NCBI RefSeq assembly: GCF_040459645.1
Contig: NZ_JARVHQ010000001.1
Span: forward strand, 1,798,001 to 1,862,000
Origin: Bacillus cereus group sp. RP43
Lineage (GTDB): Bacteria; Bacillota; Bacilli; Bacillales; Bacillaceae_G
DNA length: 64,000 nt
Direction: 5' to 3'
The notes beneath the pieces were generated by a model. That model had not been told where the DNA came from, ran no database searches, and saw nothing but the letters and a program-made list of their open reading frames with translations. Shown here in pieces: positions 40,909-49,263 of the stretch. The position numbers and the translations under genes were made by a program. Each line of letters opens with the position of its first letter. The first letter of the stretch is position 1.

Positions 40909-40941
40909 ACAAAGAGCCAAAGGGCTCTTTGTTTATTTCCC
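40900..40941. terminator. Bidirectional terminator
   Basis: A 19-bp stem: arms near 40900-40918 (ending AAAGAGCC) and 40922-40941 (starting GGGCTCTTT), containing the stop codons of both convergent genes. Confidence 0.9.
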
Positions 40942-41145
40942 TTCTTTATGCTCTTTATATTCATGTATTTTCTCTTTTACATTACCGACAGTATCTTTAG
41001 CAGTGCCTTTTACCTTATCCCATTTTCCTTCAGCTTGTAATTTCTTATTGTCAGTTACTTTCCCGACAACTTCTTTTACTTCACCCTTTACCTTATCAAT
41101 GGCACCCTCTACTTTTTCTTTTAAACCATGCTCATGTTTTGACAT
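40933..41145 (-). CDS. CsbD-family stress protein
   Basis: 70 residues, highly charged and helical, with the CsbD pattern GLKEKVEGAIDKVKGEVKE, then KWDKVKGTAKDTVG. CsbD proteins are general stress proteins; in B. subtilis they depend on sigma B. I could not find a clear sigma B promoter upstream. AAGGAGGAG precedes the ATG. Confidence 0.9.
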   Translation of the reverse strand: MSKHEHGLKEKVEGAIDKVKGEVKEVVGKVTDNKKLQAEGKWDKVKGTAKDTVGNVKEKIHEYKEHKEGK

Positions 41146-41316
41146 ACACTTCTCCTCCTTGTAGTTTGATTAGAATTCTCTTTTCATGTTGCAAGTTGAA
41201 TGATGTATCTAGTAATAGCGTAACAAATTTAGTTTGAATATTCAAATGATTAACAGGATAGAAAGGTAATTGTCATAAAATGTATACATTCGTAATGGAA
41301 AGAAAAAGAAAGTTAA

Positions 41317-42129
41317 TTATATGTCTTTCGCAGTCCATATTGATTTTGTATAAGCAATTTTCATATGGGCACGTTCCATATTATTTTGACTGCCGCTACC
41401 AAATCGAGCTTGTCCAACTATTAAATGACAGTTTGTCGCTATAGCTTTTTCTATTCGTTTTTGAATTAATGCAGTATGACAACCTTTGCGCTGGAATTCT
41501 GGCAAAGTAGCGGATGCAGCTAATGAGGCAACACCTTTATTTATATAAAGTACACCTATACTAGTTGGAATATTTTGAACTTCAACTATGAAAAAATGCC
41601 ACCCTGGCTGATTGTAAAGAATTTCATTATTTTGACGAACACCATCTTTTGTAAAAGAAGGCATATTAAATCCCTGAACATAAATATCTGCAAAAGTATG
41701 AAACTCATTTTCTTTCAGTTTGCGTACTGAAATGGTAGAAGGGGGAAGCGAAAAAGCTTGTCCCGGTATACTGTATAAAGCGGTATGGAAGCTAGATTGG
41801 TAAAAGCCTTTTTGAGATAAGTATTGAAATAGTTCAGTTGTACCTTGAGCCGGTGTAATTTCAAAACGGCAAGGGATTTGTAGTGATTGATAATAAGAGA
41901 TGATTTCATCTATCTCGTCTGTATTTGTAAATGCAATGCCCTTTACTGTGTTAAAAGTAGGACCAACAATTATTTTTGATGAAAAGGCAGTAGCACTCCC
42001 AAACTTTTTCAATTGTACTTGCATTGGATTTTCTGACATCGCTTGTAATGCCTTTAATCTAGAAGATAGCATATCTATTTCTGCGTTTTCAATTTCACTT
42101 GCTGTATCGAGTGTCATAATAGTACACAT
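41317..42129 (-). CDS. GNAT-family N-acetyltransferase with N-terminal extension
   Basis: 270 residues. The acetyl-CoA site is in the C-terminal half: strand-loop ASATLPEFQRKGCHTALI with Q/R-x-x-G (about 215-230). The N-terminal half also resembles a decayed GNAT-like module, with FTNTDEIDEIISYYQS. Start 42129 has GGAGGAA five bases away. Substrate unknown; single gene. Confidence 0.8.
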   Translation of the reverse strand: MCTIMTLDTASEIENAEIDMLSSRLKALQAMSENPMQVQLKKFGSATAFSSKIIVGPTFNTVKGIAFTNTDEIDEIISYYQSLQIPCRFEITPAQGTTELFQYLSQKGFYQSSFHTALYSIPGQAFSLPPSTISVRKLKENEFHTFADIYVQGFNMPSFTKDGVRQNNEILYNQPGWHFFIVEVQNIPTSIGVLYINKGVASLAASATLPEFQRKGCHTALIQKRIEKAIATNCHLIVGQARFGSGSQNNMERAHMKIAYTKSIWTAKDI

Positions 42130-42278
42130 AAAATTCCTCCAAAAAAATATATTCATAGTATATATACGTTTTTTCTAATAGGATTCCTGTTGTAATGTAA
42201 GAGAATAAGAAGGTTTTTGGAAGGGAAATGGAAGTGAACTGTCGAAGGGAGTAGAAACAGATTAAAGGTGGTGCTCTC

Positions 42279-42482
42279 ATGAAACTGAAAGACGTGCAGG
42301 CATGCTCTAATTGCGGTTCTCATAACATAGGAGAAGGTGAGTTTGTCGGATATGCACAAATAAGGAAAAAGGAAACGATGTTTACATCATCTCCAGTAGA
42401 TGCTTATGTTTGTACGGACTGCGGGAATATCCTTTTATTAAAGGTACGGAATTATGAAAAGTTTAAACAGAAGCCGTTATGA
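42279..42482 (+). CDS. Small zinc-ribbon protein
   Basis: 67 residues with two CxxC knuckles, ACSNCGS (about residue 9) and VCTDCGN (about 45), making a zinc ribbon. Between them is a short basic linker. Function unknown; such proteins bind nucleic acid or partner proteins. AAAGGTGG before the ATG supports it. Confidence 0.7.
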   Translation: MKLKDVQACSNCGSHNIGEGEFVGYAQIRKKETMFTSSPVDAYVCTDCGNILLLKVRNYEKFKQKPL

Positions 42483-42937
42483 TTATTGAGAAGTGGTAAT
42501 ATAAAACGTTGTACACGAAATATATTACATTAAGTTAATTTAATATAATATAAGTGACATTTTACATATATATGAGTACGCCTTAAAAAAGAGATAAAAA
42601 CATATACTGTATAAGATGCATTACATGATACAGAAAAATATATAGAAGAAATTAAAAGTAGCCATCTTAGAATAGTTCATAACGAAAACTCCTTTAAATG
42701 AATAAAGGAGTTTTTTTATTTTTATAACAATAATTACCTTTAATTGTTATAATTGGTTATTAAGGGACAGTTGTTTTATTAACGCCATAATCATAGAAGA
42801 AAAATAGCTAAATCGTATATAAAACCGCTATATAACATAATCGCAACCGTAAGTTGACAAAGTGCAACTGTAGGAAGATAGAGATGAGAGCAATGTTTAC
42901 ATACAATTTAGTTAAGAAAGCAAAGGGGGATACACAT
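42483..42937. other. Intergenic region with a possible gene remnant and a terminator
   Basis: A 28-codon open frame without a start (42615-42701, containing EKYIEEIKSSHLRIVHNE) runs straight into a terminator at 42685-42717, as would the tail of a decayed gene. The rest is AT-rich with no supported gene. The longest start of the next gene (42854) is not used. Confidence 0.35.
42685..42719 (+). terminator. Terminator after possible remnant
   Basis: AAAACTCCTTTA, loop AATGAA, TAAAGGAGTTTT and a run of T. Confidence 0.8.
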
Positions 42938-43726
42938 ATGGGATTTGGTGAAAAGCTTTTTAAATTAAGAAAGGAAAAAGGCCTTTCTCAAGAAGCGTTA
43001 GCTGAGAAATTAAACACGACAAGGCAAGCGGTTAGTAAATGGGAGAATGGTCAAGGTTTTCCTGAAACTGAAAAACTAATAATGATTGGAAATGTATTTG
43101 AAGTCTCTCTCGATTACTTATTAAAAGAAACTGCTGAGCAAAGTAATGAAAAGGAAAACGGTTATTATGTAAGTAAGGAAATGGCGGAAGGGTATGTAGT
43201 GTATGGGCAAAACATTTCTAAATATATCGCATTAGGATTTAGCTTGCTTATTTTATCTACAGTACCGTATTTATTATTAAAAGAAAATGCAACAATGTCT
43301 ACGTTCCTTGTCATTATCATTGCAGTTCTTGGAATTGGAGCGATGATGGTACCTGTAACGATAGAAGAGAGTCGATACAATGTATTAAAAAAAGAAGAAT
43401 TACTATTTGATCAAAATTTTTTGAAAGAATTGACAAAAAGATATGCGACTATTAAAAAGAAGTATGCTGCAGTAGTAATCGTTGGACTTTGTTTCATAGC
43501 AGCAGGAGCGATACCATTTTTATTTGAGAAAAAACGAATTACTTCAGGAGAGCTCGTGCAGTATTATCCTTATTGTGTTGTACTTATTGCTATCGGGTTT
43601 TATCTTTTTGTTCGTGTTTTAGGAGTGTTAGAGACGTATCGGATTTTAGTAGAAAATAAAGAATATAGTAATCGTTTCATTTTTAAACTGAAAAAGAAAG
43701 TGAGAGAAAAAGTAGACAATTTTTAA
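42938..43726 (+). CDS. XRE-family regulator with membrane domain
   Basis: 262 residues: N-terminal helix-turn-helix of the Cro/CI type (about 5-60; LSQEALAEKLNTTRQAVSKWENG) fused to four membrane helices (about 98-115, 122-140, 175-195, 210-230). Such membrane-tethered regulators usually control a neighbouring transporter, here the ABC pair that follows after 57 bases. Start 42938 has AAAGGGGG upstream. What signal it senses is unknown. Confidence 0.82.
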   Translation: MGFGEKLFKLRKEKGLSQEALAEKLNTTRQAVSKWENGQGFPETEKLIMIGNVFEVSLDYLLKETAEQSNEKENGYYVSKEMAEGYVVYGQNISKYIALGFSLLILSTVPYLLLKENATMSTFLVIIIAVLGIGAMMVPVTIEESRYNVLKKEELLFDQNFLKELTKRYATIKKKYAAVVIVGLCFIAAGAIPFLFEKKRITSGELVQYYPYCVVLIAIGFYLFVRVLGVLETYRILVENKEYSNRFIFKLKKKVREKVDNF

Positions 43727-43783
43727 TAGGAAAAAACATATTTTTATTCGTTTTTTATTAAAAGTTAAGATAGGAGTGGAATG

Positions 43784-44635
43784 ATGTCAAACCTTCTAGA
43801 AATTAAAAATTTGAGTAAATCATTTGGAAACAAAGTTGTTTTAAGAGATGTTTCCTTCAATGTGCCGCCTGGATCAATTGTTGGATTCATTGGTGATAAT
43901 GGGGCTGGGAAATCAACAACCTTTAAAACAGTACTAGAATTAATTTCTAAAGATAGCGGTACAGTAAAAATATTTGGTGAAGAAAATATAAGTAAATATG
44001 CCAAGATTAAGGAAAAGATAGGCGTCGTATTTGATGCAATGAATCTACCAGCTCATCTTACAATAAAACAACTAAATAAGGTTTTTGAAAAGATGTTTGA
44101 ATCTTGGGATAGGGAAAATTTTTATCGATTAGTTAATACTTTCTCTTTATCTACCAATGAAAAAGTAGGTGGATTCTCACGTGGGATGTCAATGAAACTC
44201 TCTATAGCTATTGCGCTGTCGCATAATGCAAAATTATTAATCCTAGATGAAGCGACGGGAGGTCTTGATCCTTCATCCAGGGAGGGTGTGTTAGAGGAAT
44301 TAAAAAGTTTTGTGAGTAAAAGTAATGGTGGTATATTACTTTCTTCTCATATTATGAGTGATGTAGAAAAAATAGCTAGCCACCTTATCATTATAAAAGA
44401 TGGAGAAATTTTATTGAATGAAGAAAAAGATAATGTTTTGGGCAGTTACGCCATTGTAGATGTTGACGTGGAACAAATAACTTTAATCAATAAAGATATA
44501 GTTGTGGCAAAGAGGAACCATGGTTCTTATTTCAATGTACTCGTATCAAATGTACATAAATTACCAAGTGGAATTGCTCATAGAACCATCTCGATAGAAG
44601 AAATGAGTGTCTTATTAACGAGGAGTGAAAAATAA
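43784..44635 (+). CDS. ABC transporter ATP-binding protein, YtrB/YhcG-like
   Basis: 283 residues: Walker A GDNGAGKST, signature GGFSRGMSMKLSIA, Walker B LLILDEATGGLDPSS, H-loop LLSSHIMSD. The FSRGM signature is typical of YtrB-type ATPases that pair with PF13346-like permeases. Either of two ATGs (43781, 43784) is possible; the second is better spaced from AGGAG. Its stop abuts the permease start. Because the permease is broken, the transporter may be inactive. Confidence 0.85.
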   Translation: MSNLLEIKNLSKSFGNKVVLRDVSFNVPPGSIVGFIGDNGAGKSTTFKTVLELISKDSGTVKIFGEENISKYAKIKEKIGVVFDAMNLPAHLTIKQLNKVFEKMFESWDRENFYRLVNTFSLSTNEKVGGFSRGMSMKLSIAIALSHNAKLLILDEATGGLDPSSREGVLEELKSFVSKSNGGILLSSHIMSDVEKIASHLIIIKDGEILLNEEKDNVLGSYAIVDVDVEQITLINKDIVVAKRNHGSYFNVLVSNVHKLPSGIAHRTISIEEMSVLLTRSEK

Positions 44636-45285
44636 ATGAGAGGTTTATTATTGACAAACTATTACCTAGTTTATCGAACTTTCTTTACGTTCATGGGAAT
44701 AGCGATATTGGGAGCGGGATTCGTTTTTTATTTTGGTGATGCTTCAATGTACCGTTTAATTGCTACGTTCATTATCTTATTTGCTGCGATTCCTGCACTT
44801 GAAGTTATTAAATATGAGAGTAAGTCGGGTTATGAAAAATATGTACTTACTTTACCAGTTACTAGAAGTAATATTGTGCAAACCACTACTTTTTCTATTT
44901 TTTAGTTGTAATTATTGGTACCTTATTATCTTATGGCATATTTTATGTATATGGTTTAGTTTCAGATACACCAATTGATGATGGTATATTTAAGAGTGTT
45001 TCTTTAGGGACTTTCATCATTCTTAATGCCGGAGCAATAGCCTATCCACTCCTCTATGTTTTTGGAGCAGAAAAATCTGATGCTATTACAATTGGAGGCG
45101 CATGTGGGGGACTTGTTACTTATTTTGGATTACAAAGTGTAATTGGCTATCTAATAGAACAATTTCCAATATCAAATTTAAATTCATCTGTATACGTTTC
45201 AATTCTATATACAATATTTGGCGTTATCCTATATATCTTTTCTTTTTTTATTTCGGTATTTATATATCGTAAGAAGGAATTTTAG
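44636..45285 (+). pseudogene. ABC-2-type permease, frameshifted
   Basis: The first frame stops at 44905 after 89 residues; the protein continues in the -1 frame from about 44890 to a stop at 45283-45285 (LVVIIGTLLSYG onward, with further membrane helices and the ending YRKKEF). Adding one T to the run at 44890-44894 restores a single 216-residue, six-helix permease (reading TTFFYFLVVIIG). The change is a 1-base loss in a T-rich stretch, a true mutation, phase variation, or a sequencing error. The ATPase upstream is intact. Confidence 0.8.
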
Positions 45286-45300
45286 TAGATTTTCTCCTAG

Positions 45301-45340
45301 TATTTTCTGAATTATTTCCAAAGAAATAATTCAGAAAATA
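45301..45340. repeat. 18-bp perfect inverted repeat
   Basis: TATTTTCTGAATTATTTC and its exact complement around CAAA. There is no T run after it on either strand, so it is not a standard terminator; it might be an operator or an mRNA 3' stabiliser. Confidence 0.7.
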
Positions 45341-45374
45341 CAGAAAAATATCGTAATTATTTGTAGAAGTCTGT

Positions 45375-45403
45375 TATAATATACAGAAATGAAAACGCTT
45401 TAA
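45375..45403 (+). promoter_or_regulatory. -10 box and cre-like site before the acyl-CoA ligase
   Basis: TATAAT at 45375-45380, then TGAAAACGCTTTAA at 45390-45403, which fits the CcpA cre pattern apart from its last bases. Its place just after the start point suggests a block to transcription in glucose. The -35 box is weak. Confidence 0.45.
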
Positions 45404-45421
45404 AGGGAGGATGTAAACAAT

Positions 45422-47035
45422 ATGATGATGAATGTACCTCTAACAATTAGTTCTATGATGGAAAGGGCAGAAAAACTATTCCCAAAGAAAGAAATCATTT
45501 CACGGACACATGATACAGTTACGACATTAACGTATAAGCAGCTAGGGGAAAGGACAAGAAGACTTTCCAGTGCGTTAAAAAAGCTTGGAATTAAAGAAGG
45601 CGAGCGCATAGGAACGTTAGCGTGGAATCATCATCGACATGTGGAGGCATATTTTGCTATTCCAGGTATTGCTTCCGTTTTACACACAATTAATATTCGT
45701 TTATCTCCTCAACATATTTCATATATTATTCAGCATGCAGAAGATCGAATTCTACTTATTGATGAAGATCTCGTACCACTCATTGAGAATATCCAGTCTG
45801 AATTATCGACTGTACAAGCATATATTATTATGACTGATAAAGAGGAGCTCCCAAAAACTACACTTCAGCCTGTATATCATTATGAGAAACTTTTAGAAGA
45901 AGGCGACCCGAATTTCCAATTTGTTAAAGAGATTGATGAAAATACACCTGCTGGTATGTGTTATACGTCAGCGACTACAGGGAATCCAAAAGGTGTTGTT
46001 TATACACATCGTAGTACAGTGTTGCACTGTATGGCACTCGGATTAGCGGATACGACAGCTTTATCGGAAAGTGATGCAGCAATGGCTATTGTGCCAATGT
46101 TTCATGTGAACGCTTGGGGACTTCCTTTTGCGGCTACTTGGTTTGGGGCAAAACAAGTTCTTCCGGGACCGATGTTTACACCGAAAATTTTATTAGAAAT
46201 GATTCAAACTGAAAAAGTAACGATAGCTGCAGGTGTGCCGACAATTTGGCTCGGTGTTTTACAAGAGTTAGAAAATAATAGTTACGATTTATCTAGTATA
46301 ACGAGACTACTATGCGGAGGCGCAGCTGCACCGAAAAGCGTTATTAAAGCGTTTGAGCAAAAATATAATGTTCCTTTCGTACATGCATATGGCATGACTG
46401 AAACGAGTCCACTCGTAACGCTTGCACGTCTAAAAAGCTATGAAACAGATTTGGCGTATGAAGAACAACTTGAGATAAGATCGAAGCAAGGATATCTTGT
46501 CCCTGGTGTAGAGATGAAAGTAGTCGGTACAAATGGTGAAGTGAAGTGGGACGGTACGGAGATGGGAGAACTATGTTTACGAGCGCCATGGATCGCTGCA
46601 AGCTATTATAACGATGATCGTACTGTCGAAGGTTTTCGTGATGGTTGGTTATATACAGGAGATGTCGTTACGGTTGACGAGGAAGGGTGCGTAAAGATTG
46701 TTGATCGTACGAAGGATGTTATTAAAAGCGGGGGAGAATGGATTTCCTCAGTTGACCTTGAAAATGCTCTAATGGCACATGACGCTATATTTGAAGCGGC
46801 TGTCGTTGCAATCCCACACCCGCAGTGGCAAGAGCGTCCAGTTGCCTGCGTTGTACAAAAGAAAAATAGTACTGTTACAAAAGAAGAACTATATGAATTT
46901 TTAAAACCACAGTTTGCGAAGTGGTGGTTACCAGACGATATTGTATTTCTGGAGGAAATTCCGAAAACATCTGTTGGGAAGTTTTTAAAACAGGCGCTTC
47001 GGAAAGAACTTGAGCATTTGCATAAAGAGAAATAA
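45422..47035 (+). CDS. Fatty acyl-CoA synthetase (AMP-binding)
   Basis: About 537 residues, ANL superfamily. P-loop CYTSATTGNPKGVVYTH, MFHVNAWGLPFA, AYGMTETSP, YTGDVV and the late lysine in TSVGKFLK are all present. The start (ISSMMERAEKLFPKKEII) and overall form fit the medium/long-chain AlkK-like branch. It activates free fatty acids to acyl-CoA for beta-oxidation. GGGAGG lies upstream; a cre-like site suggests catabolite repression. Confidence 0.87.
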   Translation: MMMNVPLTISSMMERAEKLFPKKEIISRTHDTVTTLTYKQLGERTRRLSSALKKLGIKEGERIGTLAWNHHRHVEAYFAIPGIASVLHTINIRLSPQHISYIIQHAEDRILLIDEDLVPLIENIQSELSTVQAYIIMTDKEELPKTTLQPVYHYEKLLEEGDPNFQFVKEIDENTPAGMCYTSATTGNPKGVVYTHRSTVLHCMALGLADTTALSESDAAMAIVPMFHVNAWGLPFAATWFGAKQVLPGPMFTPKILLEMIQTEKVTIAAGVPTIWLGVLQELENNSYDLSSITRLLCGGAAAPKSVIKAFEQKYNVPFVHAYGMTETSPLVTLARLKSYETDLAYEEQLEIRSKQGYLVPGVEMKVVGTNGEVKWDGTEMGELCLRAPWIAASYYNDDRTVEGFRDGWLYTGDVVTVDEEGCVKIVDRTKDVIKSGGEWISSVDLENALMAHDAIFEAAVVAIPHPQWQERPVACVVQKKNSTVTKEELYEFLKPQFAKWWLPDDIVFLEEIPKTSVGKFLKQALRKELEHLHKEK

Positions 47036-47047
47036 TCGAATTTATAT

Positions 47048-47100
47048 TTGTAAACTTATATAAAAATAAGGTTGACAAAGGATAGGTAGAAAGATAATAT
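47048..47100 (+). promoter_or_regulatory. BirA operator and promoter of bioY-yhfT-yhfS
   Basis: TTGTAAACT (47048-47056), 13 bases, GGTTGACAA (47070-47078) matches the BirA operator TTGTTAACC-N13-GGTTAACAA as I recall it. It overlaps the -35 box TTGACA (47072-47077), followed after 17 bases by TAATAT (47095-47100). Biotin-BirA should shut this promoter. Confidence 0.75.
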
Positions 47101-47158
47101 AACTTCTATAATATGTTATCTAAAAATCATTTTAAGTTTACAAATAGGAGAAGCAAAT

Positions 47159-47734
47159 ATGAATACAAAAAACTTAGTTTTCGTCGCTTTATTTAGTTCT
47201 ATTATGGGAGTGTTAGGATTAATACCTCCAATTGCTCTTGCTATTACACCAGTTCCGATTACATTACAATCACTTGGTGTTATGCTTGCTGGCGGGTTGT
47301 TAGGCTCACGCCTTGGCGCATTAAGTCAGCTTATTTTCTTACTAATAGTTGGAGTTGGAGCACCATTACTTGCTGGTGGACGCGGGGGTCCAGGTATATT
47401 TGTTGGACCGAGTGCAGGATATTTACTTGGTTATATCGTTGGAGCGTTTGTCATTGGTTATTTAATTGAGCGTTTACGTGAAGTTTCTATTATAAAGGTA
47501 TTATGTATTAATATAATTGGTGGTATTTTCGTAGTTTATGTATTTGGTATTATTGTACAAGCCTTCGTAATGGATATTTCCATATGGCAGACGATGAAAG
47601 TAAGTGTTGTATTTTTACCAGGTGATTGCATAAAGGCGATTATAGCAGCAATTCTCGTAACGAAATTACATCGTTCATTGAAACATATTATTACGCCTGC
47701 TTTGAGGAATAAAAAAATTACAAATGCAGGATAA
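47159..47734 (+). CDS. bioY: BioY, biotin uptake S component
   Basis: 191 residues, six membrane helices. Signature regions are PVPITLQSLGVMLAGGLLGSR and GRGGPGIFVGPSAGYLLGY. It is the biotin-binding S component of an ECF transporter, working with a shared EcfAAT module not present here. BirA-type operator upstream. It is followed after a small hairpin by yhfT and yhfS, as in the B. subtilis yhfUTS operon. Confidence 0.94.
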   Translation: MNTKNLVFVALFSSIMGVLGLIPPIALAITPVPITLQSLGVMLAGGLLGSRLGALSQLIFLLIVGVGAPLLAGGRGGPGIFVGPSAGYLLGYIVGAFVIGYLIERLREVSIIKVLCINIIGGIFVVYVFGIIVQAFVMDISIWQTMKVSVVFLPGDCIKAIIAAILVTKLHRSLKHIITPALRNKKITNAG

Positions 47735-47738
47735 GAAA

Positions 47739-47773
47739 AAGGAGAAACACGTTACGTGCGTGTTTCTCTTTAT
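47739..47773 (+). terminator. Hairpin between bioY and yhfT (partial terminator?)
   Basis: GAGAAACACG, 7-base loop, CGTGTTTCTC, then TTT. The T run is short, so some readthrough into yhfT is likely. Confidence 0.55.
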
Positions 47774-47799
47774 TATTTTGTAAAGAAAGGACGTCTCAC

Positions 47800-49263
47800 A
47801 TGGGGATTACAAAAGAATACAAAAAGTATGCCTCTTTACAACCGAATAAAATAGCGATTAAAGAAAATGATAGAGTGTTAACATATAAAGATTGGTTCGA
47901 GTCAGTTTGTAAAGTAGCAAATTGGTTGAATGAAAAAGAATCGAAGAATAAAACAGTAGCAATTGTATTAGAAAATCGTATGGAGTTTTTACAACTATTT
48001 GCAGGTGCTGCTATGGCTGGATGGGTTTGTGTGCCGCTAGATATAAAATGGAAACGAGATGAACTTAAAGAAAGAATAGCGATTAGTAAACCGGATATTA
48101 TTGTGGCGGAGCAGTATAGGCTCAATGATATATCGTGCGAAGAAGAAAGGGTTATTGAGATTGAAGAATGGAAAGAAATGATTGAGAACTATCTTCCTAT
48201 ATATCATCCTGTAGAAAATGTACAAAACGCTCCTTTTTATATGGGATTTACATCGGGATCAACCGGAAAGGCAAAAGCATTTTTACGTGCTCAACAGTCA
48301 TGGGTACATAGTTTTGATTGCAATGTACATGATTTTTATATGAAAAATACAGATTCTATTTTAATAGCTGGGACGCTTGTTCATTCTTTATTCTTATATG
48401 GAGCAATAAGTGCCTTATCTTTAGGGCAAACGGTACATATAATGAGAAAGTTTGTACCAGTTCAAGTGCTATCTAGTATAAAGATAGAGAATATTTCTGT
48501 AATGTATACAGTTCCTACAATGCTTGAGTCTTTATATAAAGAAAATAAAGTAATTGAAAGTGAAATGAAAATTATTTCGTCAGGAGCGAAATGGGAAGCT
48601 GAAGCAAAAGAAAAGATGAAGAATGTGTTTCCTTATGCAAAAAGATATGAGTTTTATGGTGCGTCTGAGCTAAGTTTTGTAACGGCATTGATCGATGAAG
48701 AGAGTGAAAGAAAGCCGACTTCAGTAGGGAAGCCTTGTCATAATGTACAAGTTCGAATATGTAATGAAGCAGGAGAAGAAGTACAGACAGGTGAGATAGG
48801 AACTGTGTATGTGAAAAGTGATCAGTTTTTTATGGGCTATGTATCGGATGGAGCTATAATCCGGCAATTGTCCAAGGGTGGTTGGATGACAGTACAAGAT
48901 GTGGGCTACCAAGATGAAGAAGGCTATATATATATTGTTGGTAGAGAGAAGAATATGATTTTATTTGGAGGAATAAATATTTACCCAGAAGAAATAGAAA
49001 GTGTATTACAGACACATCCAGCTGTTGATGAAATAGTTGTAGTTGGTGTAGAAGATAGTTATTGGGGTGAAAAACCTGTCGCTATCGTAAAAGGAAGTGC
49101 TACGAAGCAACAATTAAAGAGCTTTTGCCTACAACGATTATCCTCTTTTAAAATACCGAAAGAATGGCATTTTGTAGATGACATCCCTTATACAAGTAGC
49201 GGGAAAATAGCTCGTAATGCAGCAAAAAGTATCATTGAAAATCAGGAGAAGATATATGAATAG
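47800..49263 (+). CDS. yhfT: AMP-binding acyl-CoA ligase, YhfT-like
   Basis: 487 residues, ANL family. ATP loop GFTSGSTGKAKAF, FYGASELSF, and QDVGYQDEEGYIYIVGREKNMILFGG split by the hinge, with the late lysine in TSSGKIARN. Its context (bioY upstream, thiolase-like yhfS downstream, BirA box) suggests it activates a fatty acid in biotin-precursor or related metabolism, but the substrate is not known. It overlaps yhfS by 8 bases. Confidence 0.83.
   Translation: MGITKEYKKYASLQPNKIAIKENDRVLTYKDWFESVCKVANWLNEKESKNKTVAIVLENRMEFLQLFAGAAMAGWVCVPLDIKWKRDELKERIAISKPDIIVAEQYRLNDISCEEERVIEIEEWKEMIENYLPIYHPVENVQNAPFYMGFTSGSTGKAKAFLRAQQSWVHSFDCNVHDFYMKNTDSILIAGTLVHSLFLYGAISALSLGQTVHIMRKFVPVQVLSSIKIENISVMYTVPTMLESLYKENKVIESEMKIISSGAKWEAEAKEKMKNVFPYAKRYEFYGASELSFVTALIDEESERKPTSVGKPCHNVQVRICNEAGEEVQTGEIGTVYVKSDQFFMGYVSDGAIIRQLSKGGWMTVQDVGYQDEEGYIYIVGREKNMILFGGINIYPEEIESVLQTHPAVDEIVVVGVEDSYWGEKPVAIVKGSATKQQLKSFCLQRLSSFKIPKEWHFVDDIPYTSSGKIARNAAKSIIENQEKIYE

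Noticed and set aside
41146..41230. Sigma B promoter for the CsbD gene
   Set aside because: Expected for this family, but no GTTT-N13/15-GGGTAA-type pair was found on the minus strand.
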